Positions 1-6,335 of a DNA stretch of 20,127 bases are shown here, in pieces. Made by a program: the position numbers and the translations under genes. The stretch covers positions 1-20,127 of the forward strand of contig CAJUPM010000020.1 of the NCBI GenBank assembly GCA_910588425.1, in the 5' to 3' direction. The DNA comes from an uncultured Christensenellaceae bacterium (lineage in GTDB: Bacteria; Bacillota; Clostridia; Christensenellales; Christensenellaceae). Below the pieces are notes generated by a model that was not told the DNA's origin, made no database searches, and worked only from the letters and a program-made list of their open reading frames with translations. Position 1 is the first letter of the stretch. Every line of letters starts with the position of its first letter.

Positions 1-55
1 GAGCGTCGCCTTGCCAAGGCGAATGTCGCGAGTTCGAATCTCGTCTTCCGCTCCA
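1..55 (+). tRNA. tRNA-Gly(GCC), 5' end outside window
   Basis: The visible part begins at the 3' strand of the D stem. It contains an anticodon stem-loop with loop TTGCCAA (anticodon GCC), a T arm with TTCGAAT, a 3' acceptor strand CTTCCGC and an encoded CCA ending at 55. The 5' acceptor and D arm lie before base 1. It heads a cluster of same-strand tRNA genes. Confidence 0.93.
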
Positions 56-101
56 TTTTTTAGGCTGGAAGTTTGGGAGCAATCCCTCTTCCGCTACACT
101 T

Positions 102-175
<74 letters not shown>

Positions 176-181
176 GTATAA

Positions 182-257
182 GCACCTCTAGCTCAGTTGG
201 TAGAGCACCTGACTCTTAATCAGGGTGTCCAGAGTTCGAGCCTCTGGAGGTGCACCA
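182..257 (+). tRNA. tRNA-Lys(CUU)
   Basis: This is a complete 76-nt cloverleaf. The acceptor strands GCACCTC and GAGGTGC pair, the anticodon loop CTCTTAA gives anticodon CTT (reads AAG), the T loop is TTCGAGC, and CCA is encoded. It starts 6 nt after tRNA-Gly(UCC), so the two are surely co-transcribed. It is the last gene of the cluster, followed at once by a terminator. Confidence 0.96.
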
Positions 258-285
258 AAAAACCGCTTTGTTAAGCGGTTTTTTT
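255..285 (+). repeat. Left copy of a 31-bp inverted repeat (tRNA CCA plus terminator)
   Basis: This segment, from CC of the tRNA-Lys CCA tail through the terminator T run, is identical base for base to the reverse complement of 2508-2538, the same junction behind tRNA-Thr. Identity stops on both sides of the 31 bp. The two copies enclose the accessory block with the two HTH genes and the lipoprotein gene. Confidence 0.9.
257..285 (+). terminator. Intrinsic terminator of the tRNA cluster
   Basis: An A run is followed by CCGCTT, the loop TGTT, AAGCGG and seven T's. The hairpin starts at the CCA end of tRNA-Lys. The same sequence occurs in inverted orientation behind tRNA-Thr at 2508-2536. Confidence 0.92.
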
Positions 286-313
286 ATTGCCTTTTGCAGC
301 AAAACCCTACTCC

Positions 314-331
314 GACTACATTTTGACTACA
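314..331 (+). repeat. Tandem GACTACA direct repeat downstream of tRNA-Lys
   Basis: GACTACA occurs at 314-320 and again at 325-331, 11 bp apart start to start, about one helical turn, in an AT-rich stretch 57 bp past the tRNA-Lys 3' end. Direct repeats at helical spacing near a tRNA 3' end can be arm-type sites of tyrosine integrases. No integrase is present here, so this is only a possible scar. Confidence 0.35.
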
Positions 332-442
332 AAACGGTGTTTGCCCGCTAGCCTCCGTTACAAATTTTTAATACAGCAAATACTTCCCCAAAAAAGGCCA
401 GAGAAATCGTAATTTTTTCGCATTGCTGACGCGCTCGTTTTT

Positions 443-471
443 TTGATTCGGGTTTTATCTCTACATATTGT
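443..471 (+). promoter_or_regulatory. Possible promoter for the first HTH gene
   Basis: TTGATT (443-448), a 17-bp spacer and TATTGT (466-471) give a fair sigma-A match upstream of the HTH gene. The expected start of transcription, near 478, would fall inside the upstream arm of the inverted repeat at 473-514. The rest of 286-442 holds no gene that I can see. Confidence 0.4.
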
Positions 472-472
472 C

Positions 473-514
473 CCATAATTTTCTTAACAACATTACTAAG
501 TGAGGAAATTATGG
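473..514 (+). promoter_or_regulatory. 12-18-12 inverted repeat over the RBS and start codon of HTH gene 1
   Basis: CCATAATTTTCT (473-484) and AGGAAATTATGG (503-514) are complementary over 12 positions, with a single G.U-type mismatch, and are separated by 18 nt. The right arm contains the Shine-Dalgarno bases, the ATG at 511 and the next base. The paralogous gene at 2165 has the same element with the same spacing. It could be an operator for the HTH protein itself or an RNA hairpin that hides the start codon. Confidence 0.7.
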
Positions 515-777
515 AAACGATTCATCAAACTATCGCCAAAAATATTTTAACTTTTCGCAAAGACGCCGGCTTTTCTCAGCTGGCGCTGGTGGCCAGTGCA
601 GAAATCGCCCTCAAAACACTCCATACCATCGAGCATGCCAATACAAATTGCAGGCTTCGCACATTGGAGAAAGTTGCAGACGCGCTTAATATTCCTATAG
701 TGCGGCTTTTTGAGGAAAAGCAAAATTCATCATCCAATCTGGATTCGCTGATTCGCCTTCTGTCCCAAAGCCAATAA
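511..777 (+). CDS. Small XRE-type HTH DNA-binding protein (paralog 1)
   Basis: An 88-residue protein that is almost entirely one XRE/Cro-type helix-turn-helix domain. Helix 1 is around residues 5-17 (IAKNILTFRKDAG), helices 2-3 around 20-43 (FSQLALVASAEI, then the recognition segment ALKTLHTIEHAN), and helices 4-5 around 49-70 (TLEKVADALNIPIVRLF). A short polar tail follows, and no second domain is present. It is clearly homologous, over its full length with one gap, to the 90-residue protein at 2165-2437. The start at 511 has GAGG 6-9 nt upstream, inside the right arm of a 12-bp inverted repeat. A DNA-binding, probably autoregulatory role is inferred; no target is known. A shared bidirectional terminator lies downstream, facing the lipoprotein gene. 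Confidence 0.85.
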   Translation: METIHQTIAKNILTFRKDAGFSQLALVASAEIALKTLHTIEHANTNCRLRTLEKVADALNIPIVRLFEEKQNSSSNLDSLIRLLSQSQ

Positions 778-866
778 TAGACAGAGCCGATGCCCTCCTT
801 TGATTTCTCTTGCTGACAGCGTCATTAAAATACTCTAAAATATCGCTTTCTCCCTTTCAGGGAAAC

Positions 867-894
867 AAAAAAGCACTCGAACGAGTGCCTTTTT
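867..894. terminator. Bidirectional terminator between HTH gene 1 and the lipoprotein gene
   Basis: GCACTCG (873-879) and CGAGTGC (882-888) form a 7-bp stem with a 2-nt gap, flanked by an A run on the left and a T run on the right. It sits between two convergent genes and can serve both. Confidence 0.85.
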
Positions 895-905
895 GCTATT
901 TCTTA

Positions 906-1808
906 TTATAACCCACTGGAATAAACCGCATCGACTTTGCCATCGCAGAATGTTACTTTTATCTGCGAATCCCATAGATTATTGCTCTCCCATACAAACG
1001 TAGCATAGGACATGACACCTATCTTATATTTGGCCGTCTGTTCTGTAGATGGCCCCAGCAATATATCTACCTGTTCGGATATCATCCCCATCTTCAAGCG
1101 CTTAAAATTGTCTCTCGTTACTCCCTGCTTCCCGCTTTTTTTATACGCTGCCGCTTCCTCCCTCATTCCAACAGATCCCCAAAATCGCACACGGCTTGTT
1201 TCAATTGTGATTTCAGGACCATCAGCTAATTTTGCCAGGATATCAATCCTATCATGCTCCTTTGCCTTCCAAATCAGATGAATTATTCCATCGTCTTTAA
1301 CAGAATCCGGCTCGCCATATAAATTCTCTATGATCGGCTTTATCTCTTCATTCGCAAAGCTTGCCTGTTCCTCCAAAACATCCGGCCACCGAATCACTAC
1401 TGCATCCAGGCCATACGATTTTGGAATTACCACCCCGTCATAATTAAAAATCCGAAACTGCAGCTGCACCTGCCTTCCCTGACACTGGGCGTTATTATAC
1501 TTATAATAAACATGCTTGCCAATTAAATTGCCGGTTTGATAAAAATCCCTTTCGCTCGTCTCATCTTCCTGGCCAAAGATTTCCCGGATTTCCTCGATGG
1601 TCATGCCATAGTATAGCGGCTCATCGCAGAACTTCAATTCTTCTGGAATTCCCACTTCTTTGCGCGGCTCTGGCGTAGGGCTGGGTGATGCCTCCACCTC
1701 AACCGATGGCTCAACCGACACTTCAGGCTCCTGCTCCGCCTTGCCGCAAGATACGAATACGGCGCAGCACAACATCACAGCCAATAACAGGCTTAAAAAT
1801 TTCCTCAT
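906..1808 (-). CDS. Putative lipoprotein with two SmpA/OmlA-like domains
   Basis: A 300-residue exported protein. Residues 1-21 form a lipoprotein signal peptide: MRK, a hydrophobic core, and a lipobox-like FVSC with the likely modified cysteine at 21. A low-complexity Glu/Pro/Ser/Val linker spans about 25-50. Two segments then carry the short motif typical of BLIP/SmpA-OmlA-like folds: YYGMTIEEIREIFGQ near 67-81 and RLKMGMISEQVDILLGPS near 237-254. The second is followed by the family's usual aromatic strand (YATFVWES) and an end like ITFxDGKV (VTFCDGKVDAVYSSGL). This suggests a surface-anchored protein with two such domains, of unknown ligand. The ATG has a strong AGGGGGAAGG ribosome-binding site 4 nt upstream and a good promoter. 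It is convergent with HTH gene 1 and divergent from HTH gene 2. Confidence 0.75.
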   Translation of the reverse strand: MRKFLSLLLAVMLCCAVFVSCGKAEQEPEVSVEPSVEVEASPSPTPEPRKEVGIPEELKFCDEPLYYGMTIEEIREIFGQEDETSERDFYQTGNLIGKHVYYKYNNAQCQGRQVQLQFRIFNYDGVVIPKSYGLDAVVIRWPDVLEEQASFANEEIKPIIENLYGEPDSVKDDGIIHLIWKAKEHDRIDILAKLADGPEITIETSRVRFWGSVGMREEAAAYKKSGKQGVTRDNFKRLKMGMISEQVDILLGPSTEQTAKYKIGVMSYATFVWESNNLWDSQIKVTFCDGKVDAVYSSGL

Positions 1809-1812
1809 CCAA

Positions 1813-1823
1813 CCTTCCCCCTA
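1813..1823 (-). promoter_or_regulatory. Ribosome-binding site of the lipoprotein gene
   Basis: On the minus strand TAGGGGGAAGG lies 4 nt before the ATG at 1808, which fixes the start codon. Confidence 0.7.
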
Positions 1824-1836
1824 ATCCATTTCTTTT

Positions 1837-1866
1837 ATCATAGCATTTTTCGCTATTTTTCGTCAA
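1837..1866 (-). promoter_or_regulatory. Promoter of the lipoprotein gene
   Basis: On the minus strand TTGACG (1861-1866), an 18-bp spacer and TATGAT (1837-1842), preceded by TGC as an extended -10, lie about 30 bp before the start codon. Its -10 region shares 15 identical bases (AAAAATGCTATGATA) with the proposed asd promoter. Confidence 0.75.
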
Positions 1867-2126
1867 TTTTCTACCAATACTTTTATATCATTGCATTCTA
1901 TTTTTTACATTCAAAGTGCGCCATTGCACAAGCATAACTTTCAAGCGGGAACCGGGAATGCCCAAGATGGAAGCGGCACTACTCCCCCGCTTCTAAAATG
2001 CAAAGCAACCCAAAGAGGGCAATACTTCGGTATACGATGCGCAATCTACCTCTCGGCTCTTGCTACTGCCGATATTTTGATACAAAAACATTGCCTTATT
2101 CCATTGTTTAGGCAAATTCATAAATT
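1867..2126. other. Intergenic stretch with a possible structured element at 1916-2001
   Basis: I see no convincing gene here. Between AT-rich flanks, 1916-2001 is GC-richer and contains nested complementary segments. GTGC (1916-1919) pairs with GCAC (1926-1929). GCAT (1932-1935) pairs with ATGC (1998-2001), and inside that AAGCGGG (1943-1949) pairs with CCCGCTT (1986-1992). The enclosed 36 nt can form further small stems. It could be a small RNA, a leader of the HTH gene or a relic repeat. An 83-codon plus-strand reading frame across it has no ribosome-binding site or recognisable domain. Confidence 0.3.
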
Positions 2127-2168
2127 CCATAATTTTCTATAACTGTATTTTTTAAGAGAAAATTATGG
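2127..2168 (+). promoter_or_regulatory. Perfect 12-18-12 inverted repeat over the RBS and start codon of HTH gene 2
   Basis: CCATAATTTTCT (2127-2138) and AGAAAATTATGG (2157-2168) are exact reverse complements separated by 18 nt. The right arm covers the purine-rich ribosome-binding site, the ATG at 2165 and the next base. The left arm is identical to the one before HTH gene 1 (473-484), and in both genes it ends 26 nt before the ATG. The element is a candidate autoregulatory operator or start-codon-masking hairpin. Confidence 0.75.
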
Positions 2169-2437
2169 AAAACACCTATCGAAAAGTTGTCGCTCAGAAT
2201 ATCTCCCGGCTCCGCGGGAAGACCGGGCTCTCTGAGTTCGCCTTTGCCATAAATGCCGGCATCGATCCCAAAACACTCCGGGCCGCCGAACATGCTGATG
2301 GAAATTTAGAGTTTAGCACTTTGGACAAGATCGCGAATGCGCTCGGCGTTTCCACGGCTCAGCTCTTGGAAGGCATTCCTGACGCATCATCCCGGCTGGC
2401 TTCTTTGACAGACCTGCTGTCTGGAAATGACAAATAA
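2165..2437 (+). CDS. Small XRE-type HTH DNA-binding protein (paralog 2)
   Basis: A 90-residue single-domain XRE/Cro-type helix-turn-helix protein, full-length homolog of the one at 511-777. Shared landmarks are KNI/QNI in helix 1, KTL...EHA in the recognition region, and TL(E/D)K(V/I)A(D/N)AL in helix 4. The recognition segment differs (DPKTLRAAEHAD against ALKTLHTIEHAN), so the two may bind different half-sites or heterodimerise; this is inferred. The start lies in the right arm of a perfect inverted repeat, with an AGAGAAAA ribosome-binding site. It faces tRNA-Thr and shares that gene's bidirectional terminator. Nothing after the domain suggests a toxin partner or an enzyme. Confidence 0.85.
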   Translation: MENTYRKVVAQNISRLRGKTGLSEFAFAINAGIDPKTLRAAEHADGNLEFSTLDKIANALGVSTAQLLEGIPDASSRLASLTDLLSGNDK

Positions 2438-2507
2438 AAAAGTAGGCTTCATACCTCGCTTTCCCTTGCCTCCTCCGCAGGAAGTGCATCCAAAAAATTT
2501 TAGACAC

Positions 2508-2536
2508 AAAAAAACCGCTTAACAAAGCGGTTTTTT
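2508..2536. terminator. Bidirectional terminator of tRNA-Thr and HTH gene 2
   Basis: A hairpin CCGCTT-AACA-AAGCGG is flanked by seven A's and six T's. It directly follows the tRNA-Thr CCA end on the minus strand and is the only terminator-like structure after HTH gene 2 on the plus strand. Confidence 0.9.
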
Positions 2537-2538
2537 GG
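2508..2538 (-). repeat. Right copy of the 31-bp inverted repeat (tRNA CCA plus terminator)
   Basis: The minus strand reads CC, six A's, CCGCTT, TGTT, AAGCGG and seven T's, exactly as at 255-285 on the plus strand. It is the junction of the tRNA-Thr 3' end and its terminator. Confidence 0.9.
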
Positions 2539-2611
2539 AGCCAGCGAAGGGACTCGAACCCTTGACCTGCTGATTACGAATCAGCTGCGCTACCAACTGT
2601 GCCACGCTGGC
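2536..2611 (-). tRNA. tRNA-Thr(CGU)
   Basis: On the minus strand this is a complete 76-nt cloverleaf. Acceptor GCCAGCG pairs with CGCTGGC, the anticodon loop TTCGTAA gives anticodon CGT (reads ACG), the T loop is TTCGAGT, and CCA is encoded. It lies 45 nt downstream of the THUMP methyltransferase gene on the same strand, but has its own promoter. Confidence 0.95.
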
Positions 2612-2626
2612 GTTTCAACAACTGCG

Positions 2627-2656
2627 ATTGTATCACACTTGGCATCTGCTTGTCAA
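2627..2656 (-). promoter_or_regulatory. Promoter of tRNA-Thr
   Basis: On the minus strand a perfect TTGACA (2651-2656), an 18-bp spacer and TACAAT (2627-2632) stand 15 bp before the tRNA 5' end. The -35 box directly abuts the TGA stop codon of the upstream methyltransferase gene. Confidence 0.85.
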
Positions 2657-3778
2657 TCATTCCGAGCGAAAATACTGGTAGAAAGTGCATTTAATGTTGC
2701 CGTTATACAGCTTGCGCTTTTTATCCGCCTGTTTTCCATAGGCAGATTCAAACTGCTCGTCTGCGCAGATGAAGTAGCTTTTGAAATGCGCAAGCTCTCT
2801 TAACCTTGTTCCCATATCCCGATAAAGCTCGCGCACCTGCTTTTTCTCACCCATGCGGATGGCATAAGGCGGATTGGAGAAAACAGTTCCCTCCGGCGTT
2901 TTTGGCGCAAAATCCCGGGCATCCGCCACAGAAAAACGAATCAAATCTGCAACTCCTGCACGCTTCGCATGAAACTCGGCCATCTCCACCATTTTCGGAT
3001 TGAGATCCGAAGCAAAAATCTGCGCCTGCACCTCTTTTTTCACGGCTGCCTCCGCCTGTTCCTGCTGCCGGCGAAACGCCTTTTGATAGGCCTCGCTCCA
3101 GGCTTCGGCGTCAAACTGCCGAAAGAAGCCGGGCGCGCGATTCCGCGCCTGCAATGCGGCCTCGATGGCAATCGTCCCGCTGCCGCAAGTCAAATCGTAA
3201 AACGGCCTGTCTCTCCAGCGCGAAAGGCTGATAATGCCTGCCGCCAGCGTCTCCCGTAAAGGCGCCGGGCCGTTTTTCACGCGGTATCCCCGGCGGTTTA
3301 GCCCCTGGCCGCTGGTATTGAGGCACACGCTGACCTTATCCGCCAAAATGCTCACATAGATCTGATACTGCGCGCCGCTTTCCCGAAAGAAGGAAACGCC
3401 ATACGCGCCCTTCAGCGCCTCCACAACCGCTTTTTTCGAAACCGACTGAATATCCGGCACGCTTTTGAGCGTGGAGCGGACGGAATCCGCCAAGACGGGA
3501 AACAGCGCCGTTTTGGGCAAATAATCCGCCCAGGCTATCGCCTTAACGCCCTGAAAGAGCTCCTCGAACGTCGCCGCGGAAAACTCGGAAAGCACCAGAT
3601 AAACCCGATCTGCCGCAGAGAGCCAGAGGTTTGCCCGCGCAATCCCCTCTTCATCCGCGCAAAAATATACCCGGGCATCCCTCGAGTGAACCTCTTCCAG
3701 CCCCAGCTGCTCCAGCTGCCTTGCGACAACTGCCTCCAGCCCAAACGAACACGCCGCATAACATAGCTGTTTGCTCAT
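2657..3778 (-). CDS. THUMP-domain class I SAM-dependent RNA methyltransferase (RlmL/YpsC-like)
   Basis: A 373-residue protein with the layout of the bacterial 23S rRNA N2-guanine methyltransferases related to the RlmL half of RlmKL and to Bacillus YpsC. The N-terminal part (about 1-60, starting CYAACSFGLEAVVARQL) is the ferredoxin-like segment, and a THUMP domain follows to about 155. The methyltransferase domain has the link RRGYR...APLRETLAAGI (163-181), motif I FYDLTCGSGTIAIEAAL (193-209) and the catalytic NPPY at 302-305, as expected for base N-methylation. Length is normal. The ATG overlaps the preceding gene's stop by 4 bp (ATGA), so translation is probably coupled. It is the last gene of the five-gene operon. 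The exact target base is inferred from family only. Confidence 0.9.
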   Translation of the reverse strand: MSKQLCYAACSFGLEAVVARQLEQLGLEEVHSRDARVYFCADEEGIARANLWLSAADRVYLVLSEFSAATFEELFQGVKAIAWADYLPKTALFPVLADSVRSTLKSVPDIQSVSKKAVVEALKGAYGVSFFRESGAQYQIYVSILADKVSVCLNTSGQGLNRRGYRVKNGPAPLRETLAAGIISLSRWRDRPFYDLTCGSGTIAIEAALQARNRAPGFFRQFDAEAWSEAYQKAFRRQQEQAEAAVKKEVQAQIFASDLNPKMVEMAEFHAKRAGVADLIRFSVADARDFAPKTPEGTVFSNPPYAIRMGEKKQVRELYRDMGTRLRELAHFKSYFICADEQFESAYGKQADKKRKLYNGNIKCTFYQYFRSE

Positions 3779-4653
3779 ACTGCACCATTCTCTTCCTGCG
3801 CCGCCGCCAGATAATCATAAAGGGCATCGCCGGAGAAATCCCGATCTGGGATCTCCTCGCCGCCTATCGCCTCGATGGCATTGCGCAGCTCCCGAAACTC
3901 ATAGTACTCGATGCCGTCGTCTGCGATGGCCGCCCGCAGGCTATCCAGCGCGCCCTCATCTCCCAGCCGCCCCAGGCATTCGGCCAAGAAAGCGAGATCT
4001 GCCTCCGGCGCGGCAAACTCCTCCAGCAAAATCTCCAGCGCACGAGTATCACCCGAGTAATAGGAGATGAGATCCAGCAGGCATTTTTTCGCATAGCCCT
4101 GGGCAACAGCATAGGCCTCGAACACTTGTTCGCGCACCTGCTCCCCTGCTTCTGCCAGCGCCGCCGTCGCCTCCTCTGCAAAAAGCGAATCCTCCTGCAA
4201 ATCCCGCAGAATGTTCAGATACTGCTCATAGGGATGCGGCATCTGCATCTGCTCCAGCAGCGAGACAATATGCCCTTGGATTTCCAAAAGCTGTTCGGGC
4301 GTAACGTCCTTCTCCTCCAGGTTGTTCGCGTAGAGAATGCCCAGGAAAATCGGGTAGATCTCCTCTTTATGCTCCAAAATGCAGTGCAGCAGCGGATCGG
4401 GTAGCTCCACTTCTTCGAGGATATACTCTATCATCGCAGAGACATACAGCCTCGCATCCCCGATTTCATGGAAATACTGCATGGGGCTTTTGCCCTCCAG
4501 CCACTCCTTTGGGCTCTCCATCCAGGTATCATAGAGATCATAAAACCGCTCTTCCAGATGCTCCTCGTCTTTGACCAGCTCCTCGTTCTCCTGGCACCAC
4601 TGCATATAATCCTGCATAAAGCGGGCATGAAAATCGATCACTTGCAGCTGCAT
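3775..4653 (-). CDS. Helical protein of unknown function, Hsp33 operon
   Basis: A 292-residue, strongly acidic, predicted all-helical protein that I do not recognise. It begins MQLQVIDFHARFMQDYMQW and has no signal peptide or membrane segment. The C-terminal half (about 155-290) reads like degenerate HEAT-type helical pairs (for example ALDSLRAAIADDGIEYYEFRELRNAIEAIGGE), suggesting a protein-binding scaffold. I chose the ATG at 4653, which has GGAGG 10 nt upstream and overlaps the end of the TPR gene by 16 bp. The frame stays open further upstream, but that extension is Gly/Arg/Lys-rich antisense-like sequence inside the TPR gene. Overlaps with both neighbours indicate tight co-expression with the TPR protein and the RNA methyltransferase. 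Confidence 0.75.
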   Translation of the reverse strand: MQLQVIDFHARFMQDYMQWCQENEELVKDEEHLEERFYDLYDTWMESPKEWLEGKSPMQYFHEIGDARLYVSAMIEYILEEVELPDPLLHCILEHKEEIYPIFLGILYANNLEEKDVTPEQLLEIQGHIVSLLEQMQMPHPYEQYLNILRDLQEDSLFAEEATAALAEAGEQVREQVFEAYAVAQGYAKKCLLDLISYYSGDTRALEILLEEFAAPEADLAFLAECLGRLGDEGALDSLRAAIADDGIEYYEFRELRNAIEAIGGEEIPDRDFSGDALYDYLAAAQEENGAV

Positions 4654-6335
4654 GATTCCTGTTCCTCCAGTTTCCTTTCGATCGCCCGCATACACCGATG
4701 TAGCGCGCTTTTTTCCACCCCTGCGCGGCTTAGCATATCCGCCGCCAGTTCCTGCTGTTCCTGCCTTGCCGCCAGGCATAGAAACGCCCCTGCCCATGCC
4801 CGGATGCTGCGCATGGCCGGCGCCTTGCGAAAAGCGCCGAGGTATTTCCCCATCAGTTCAATCGCGCCGGGCATATACTGCTTCCAGCCATAATCCGAGG
4901 CCAGAGCGATGATCTCCTCCAAAACGCGCTGGTGGCTGCCCGTAAAATCCGAGCTCATCTCTTCCACTACCCCCACGCGCACTTCCGCGATCTTCCCCGA
5001 GAGATAGGCGATATAGGGCTGCTCTGCCTGCATTCGCCGCAGGCAGAGCAGCGCCTGGTTCTTGAGTTCATCTGGCTCGTCTCTCGAGAGCAGGAAGCGG
5101 CGGAAAAACTCCTCGGCCTTCTCATCTTCAAACTTGCAGATGATCTCGAAAACCGCTTTGCGGATGGCATCGTTGCCCACGCTGAGGCCCCAAATGAGCA
5201 AAGAGGAGAAATAGTCGTCCTCCCGCCATAAATCTTGCAGATGCCGCTGGTTTTTGCGAAAACAATCGTTCAAATAGCTGATGCGCCGGTGCATCTCCGC
5301 GATGGGAACCTGATAGTTATAGGCGATAAACGCCGACTCTCCCTTTTTCAGGGCATCCTGCACATAGTTTTTATAGAAGAGCGCGATGGTATCTTCCGGC
5401 CGCAGCTTGATCATTTTCAGAAAATATTCCAGGCTTTCCGCCAGACGCCCTGTGTTGGCCGCCGCCGCGCCTGCCCAAAACAGCGCCTGGGGATCGTATG
5501 GGATCTCCCCCAGGGCCTGGCACAGCACGCGGTAGGCCTTCTCATCTTCATTCAGCTCGCTGTATGTCAGCGCAATTTTAATCTTCTCATCCGGATCTTC
5601 GGGCGCAAGAGCATCCAGCTTGCTGCAATAGTAGAGCAGCTGCTCCGGGTCATCCAGGGCAAGGGAGAACAGCACGAGGTTGCAGGTCGCGTAGGTATCC
5701 TTTGGCCGATAGGCCAGCACCTCTTTGGAGAGCGCAATCGCCAGATCCACGTCTCCCCGGCAGTAATGCGCCAGCGCCAGGTTGTTTTTTGCATATTCCA
5801 AATCCGGGTGCTCCTGGCAGATCTCCCCCAGAATCTCGATGGCCTTGTCGTATTCCCCCCGATCGAGATAATCCCGGCCTTCGTCGCTTCTGGCCAGGCA
5901 CTCCCGCGGCACGCCATACTCCTCGGCATCAAACTCCATCATCTCCAGAAAATCCCGGATATCCAGCGCATATTCGCCGTTCTCATACCGATCCAGATAT
6001 TTTTCAAAACACTCCTGCGCCTTCTGCTCCTCCCGCATGCCAAAGAAGTTGCACCCCAGCAAAAACAGCGTGCGCCCCTCCTCCGCGGGCTGGCGCCGCA
6101 TGGCCTCCAGCACCCAGTAGTTGCTCTCTTCAAAGTAGTTGATTTCCGTATAGAACTCGGCCAGCGCCAGCTGATATGCGCAGTTATCCGGCTCCTTCCT
6201 GACGGCTGTGCGCAGGGAATCCAGCGCGTCCAAATAGGCGCCTTTATCCATCTGCCGCTGATATTTCAAATAGTAATATTCTGCACTGCGCTCAAAGCTC
6301 ACCACTTTGGGCTGCGCTTTTTTATTTTTGATCAT
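4638..6335 (-). CDS. TPR-repeat protein
   Basis: A 565-residue soluble protein. The first two thirds are tetratricopeptide repeats: AYLDALDSLRTAVRKEPDNCAYQ near residues 34-55, EYDKAIEILGEICQEHPDLEYAKNNLALAHY, VDLAIALSKEVLAYRPKDTYATCNLVL and RLAESLEYFLKMIKLRPEDTIALFYK. The last roughly 200 residues are helical without clear repeats. TPR arrays bind other proteins; the partner here is unknown, though the overlapping downstream helical protein is an obvious candidate. The ATG overlaps the hslO stop by 4 bp (ATGA). No membrane segment or catalytic motif is visible. The last residues contain a CSC motif, of uncertain meaning. Confidence 0.88.
   Translation of the reverse strand: MIKNKKAQPKVVSFERSAEYYYLKYQRQMDKGAYLDALDSLRTAVRKEPDNCAYQLALAEFYTEINYFEESNYWVLEAMRRQPAEEGRTLFLLGCNFFGMREEQKAQECFEKYLDRYENGEYALDIRDFLEMMEFDAEEYGVPRECLARSDEGRDYLDRGEYDKAIEILGEICQEHPDLEYAKNNLALAHYCRGDVDLAIALSKEVLAYRPKDTYATCNLVLFSLALDDPEQLLYYCSKLDALAPEDPDEKIKIALTYSELNEDEKAYRVLCQALGEIPYDPQALFWAGAAAANTGRLAESLEYFLKMIKLRPEDTIALFYKNYVQDALKKGESAFIAYNYQVPIAEMHRRISYLNDCFRKNQRHLQDLWREDDYFSSLLIWGLSVGNDAIRKAVFEIICKFEDEKAEEFFRRFLLSRDEPDELKNQALLCLRRMQAEQPYIAYLSGKIAEVRVGVVEEMSSDFTGSHQRVLEEIIALASDYGWKQYMPGAIELMGKYLGAFRKAPAMRSIRAWAGAFLCLAARQEQQELAADMLSRAGVEKSALHRCMRAIERKLEEQESCSCK

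Noticed and set aside
1891..2142. 83-codon plus-strand open frame upstream of HTH gene 2
   Set aside because: No ribosome-binding site, no recognisable domain, and it overlaps the inverted repeat regulating the HTH gene; likely chance.
4654..4797. 48-codon upstream extension of the helical protein
   Set aside because: It lies inside the TPR gene, encodes Gly/Arg/Lys-rich sequence and lacks the GGAGG that precedes the internal ATG at 4653.
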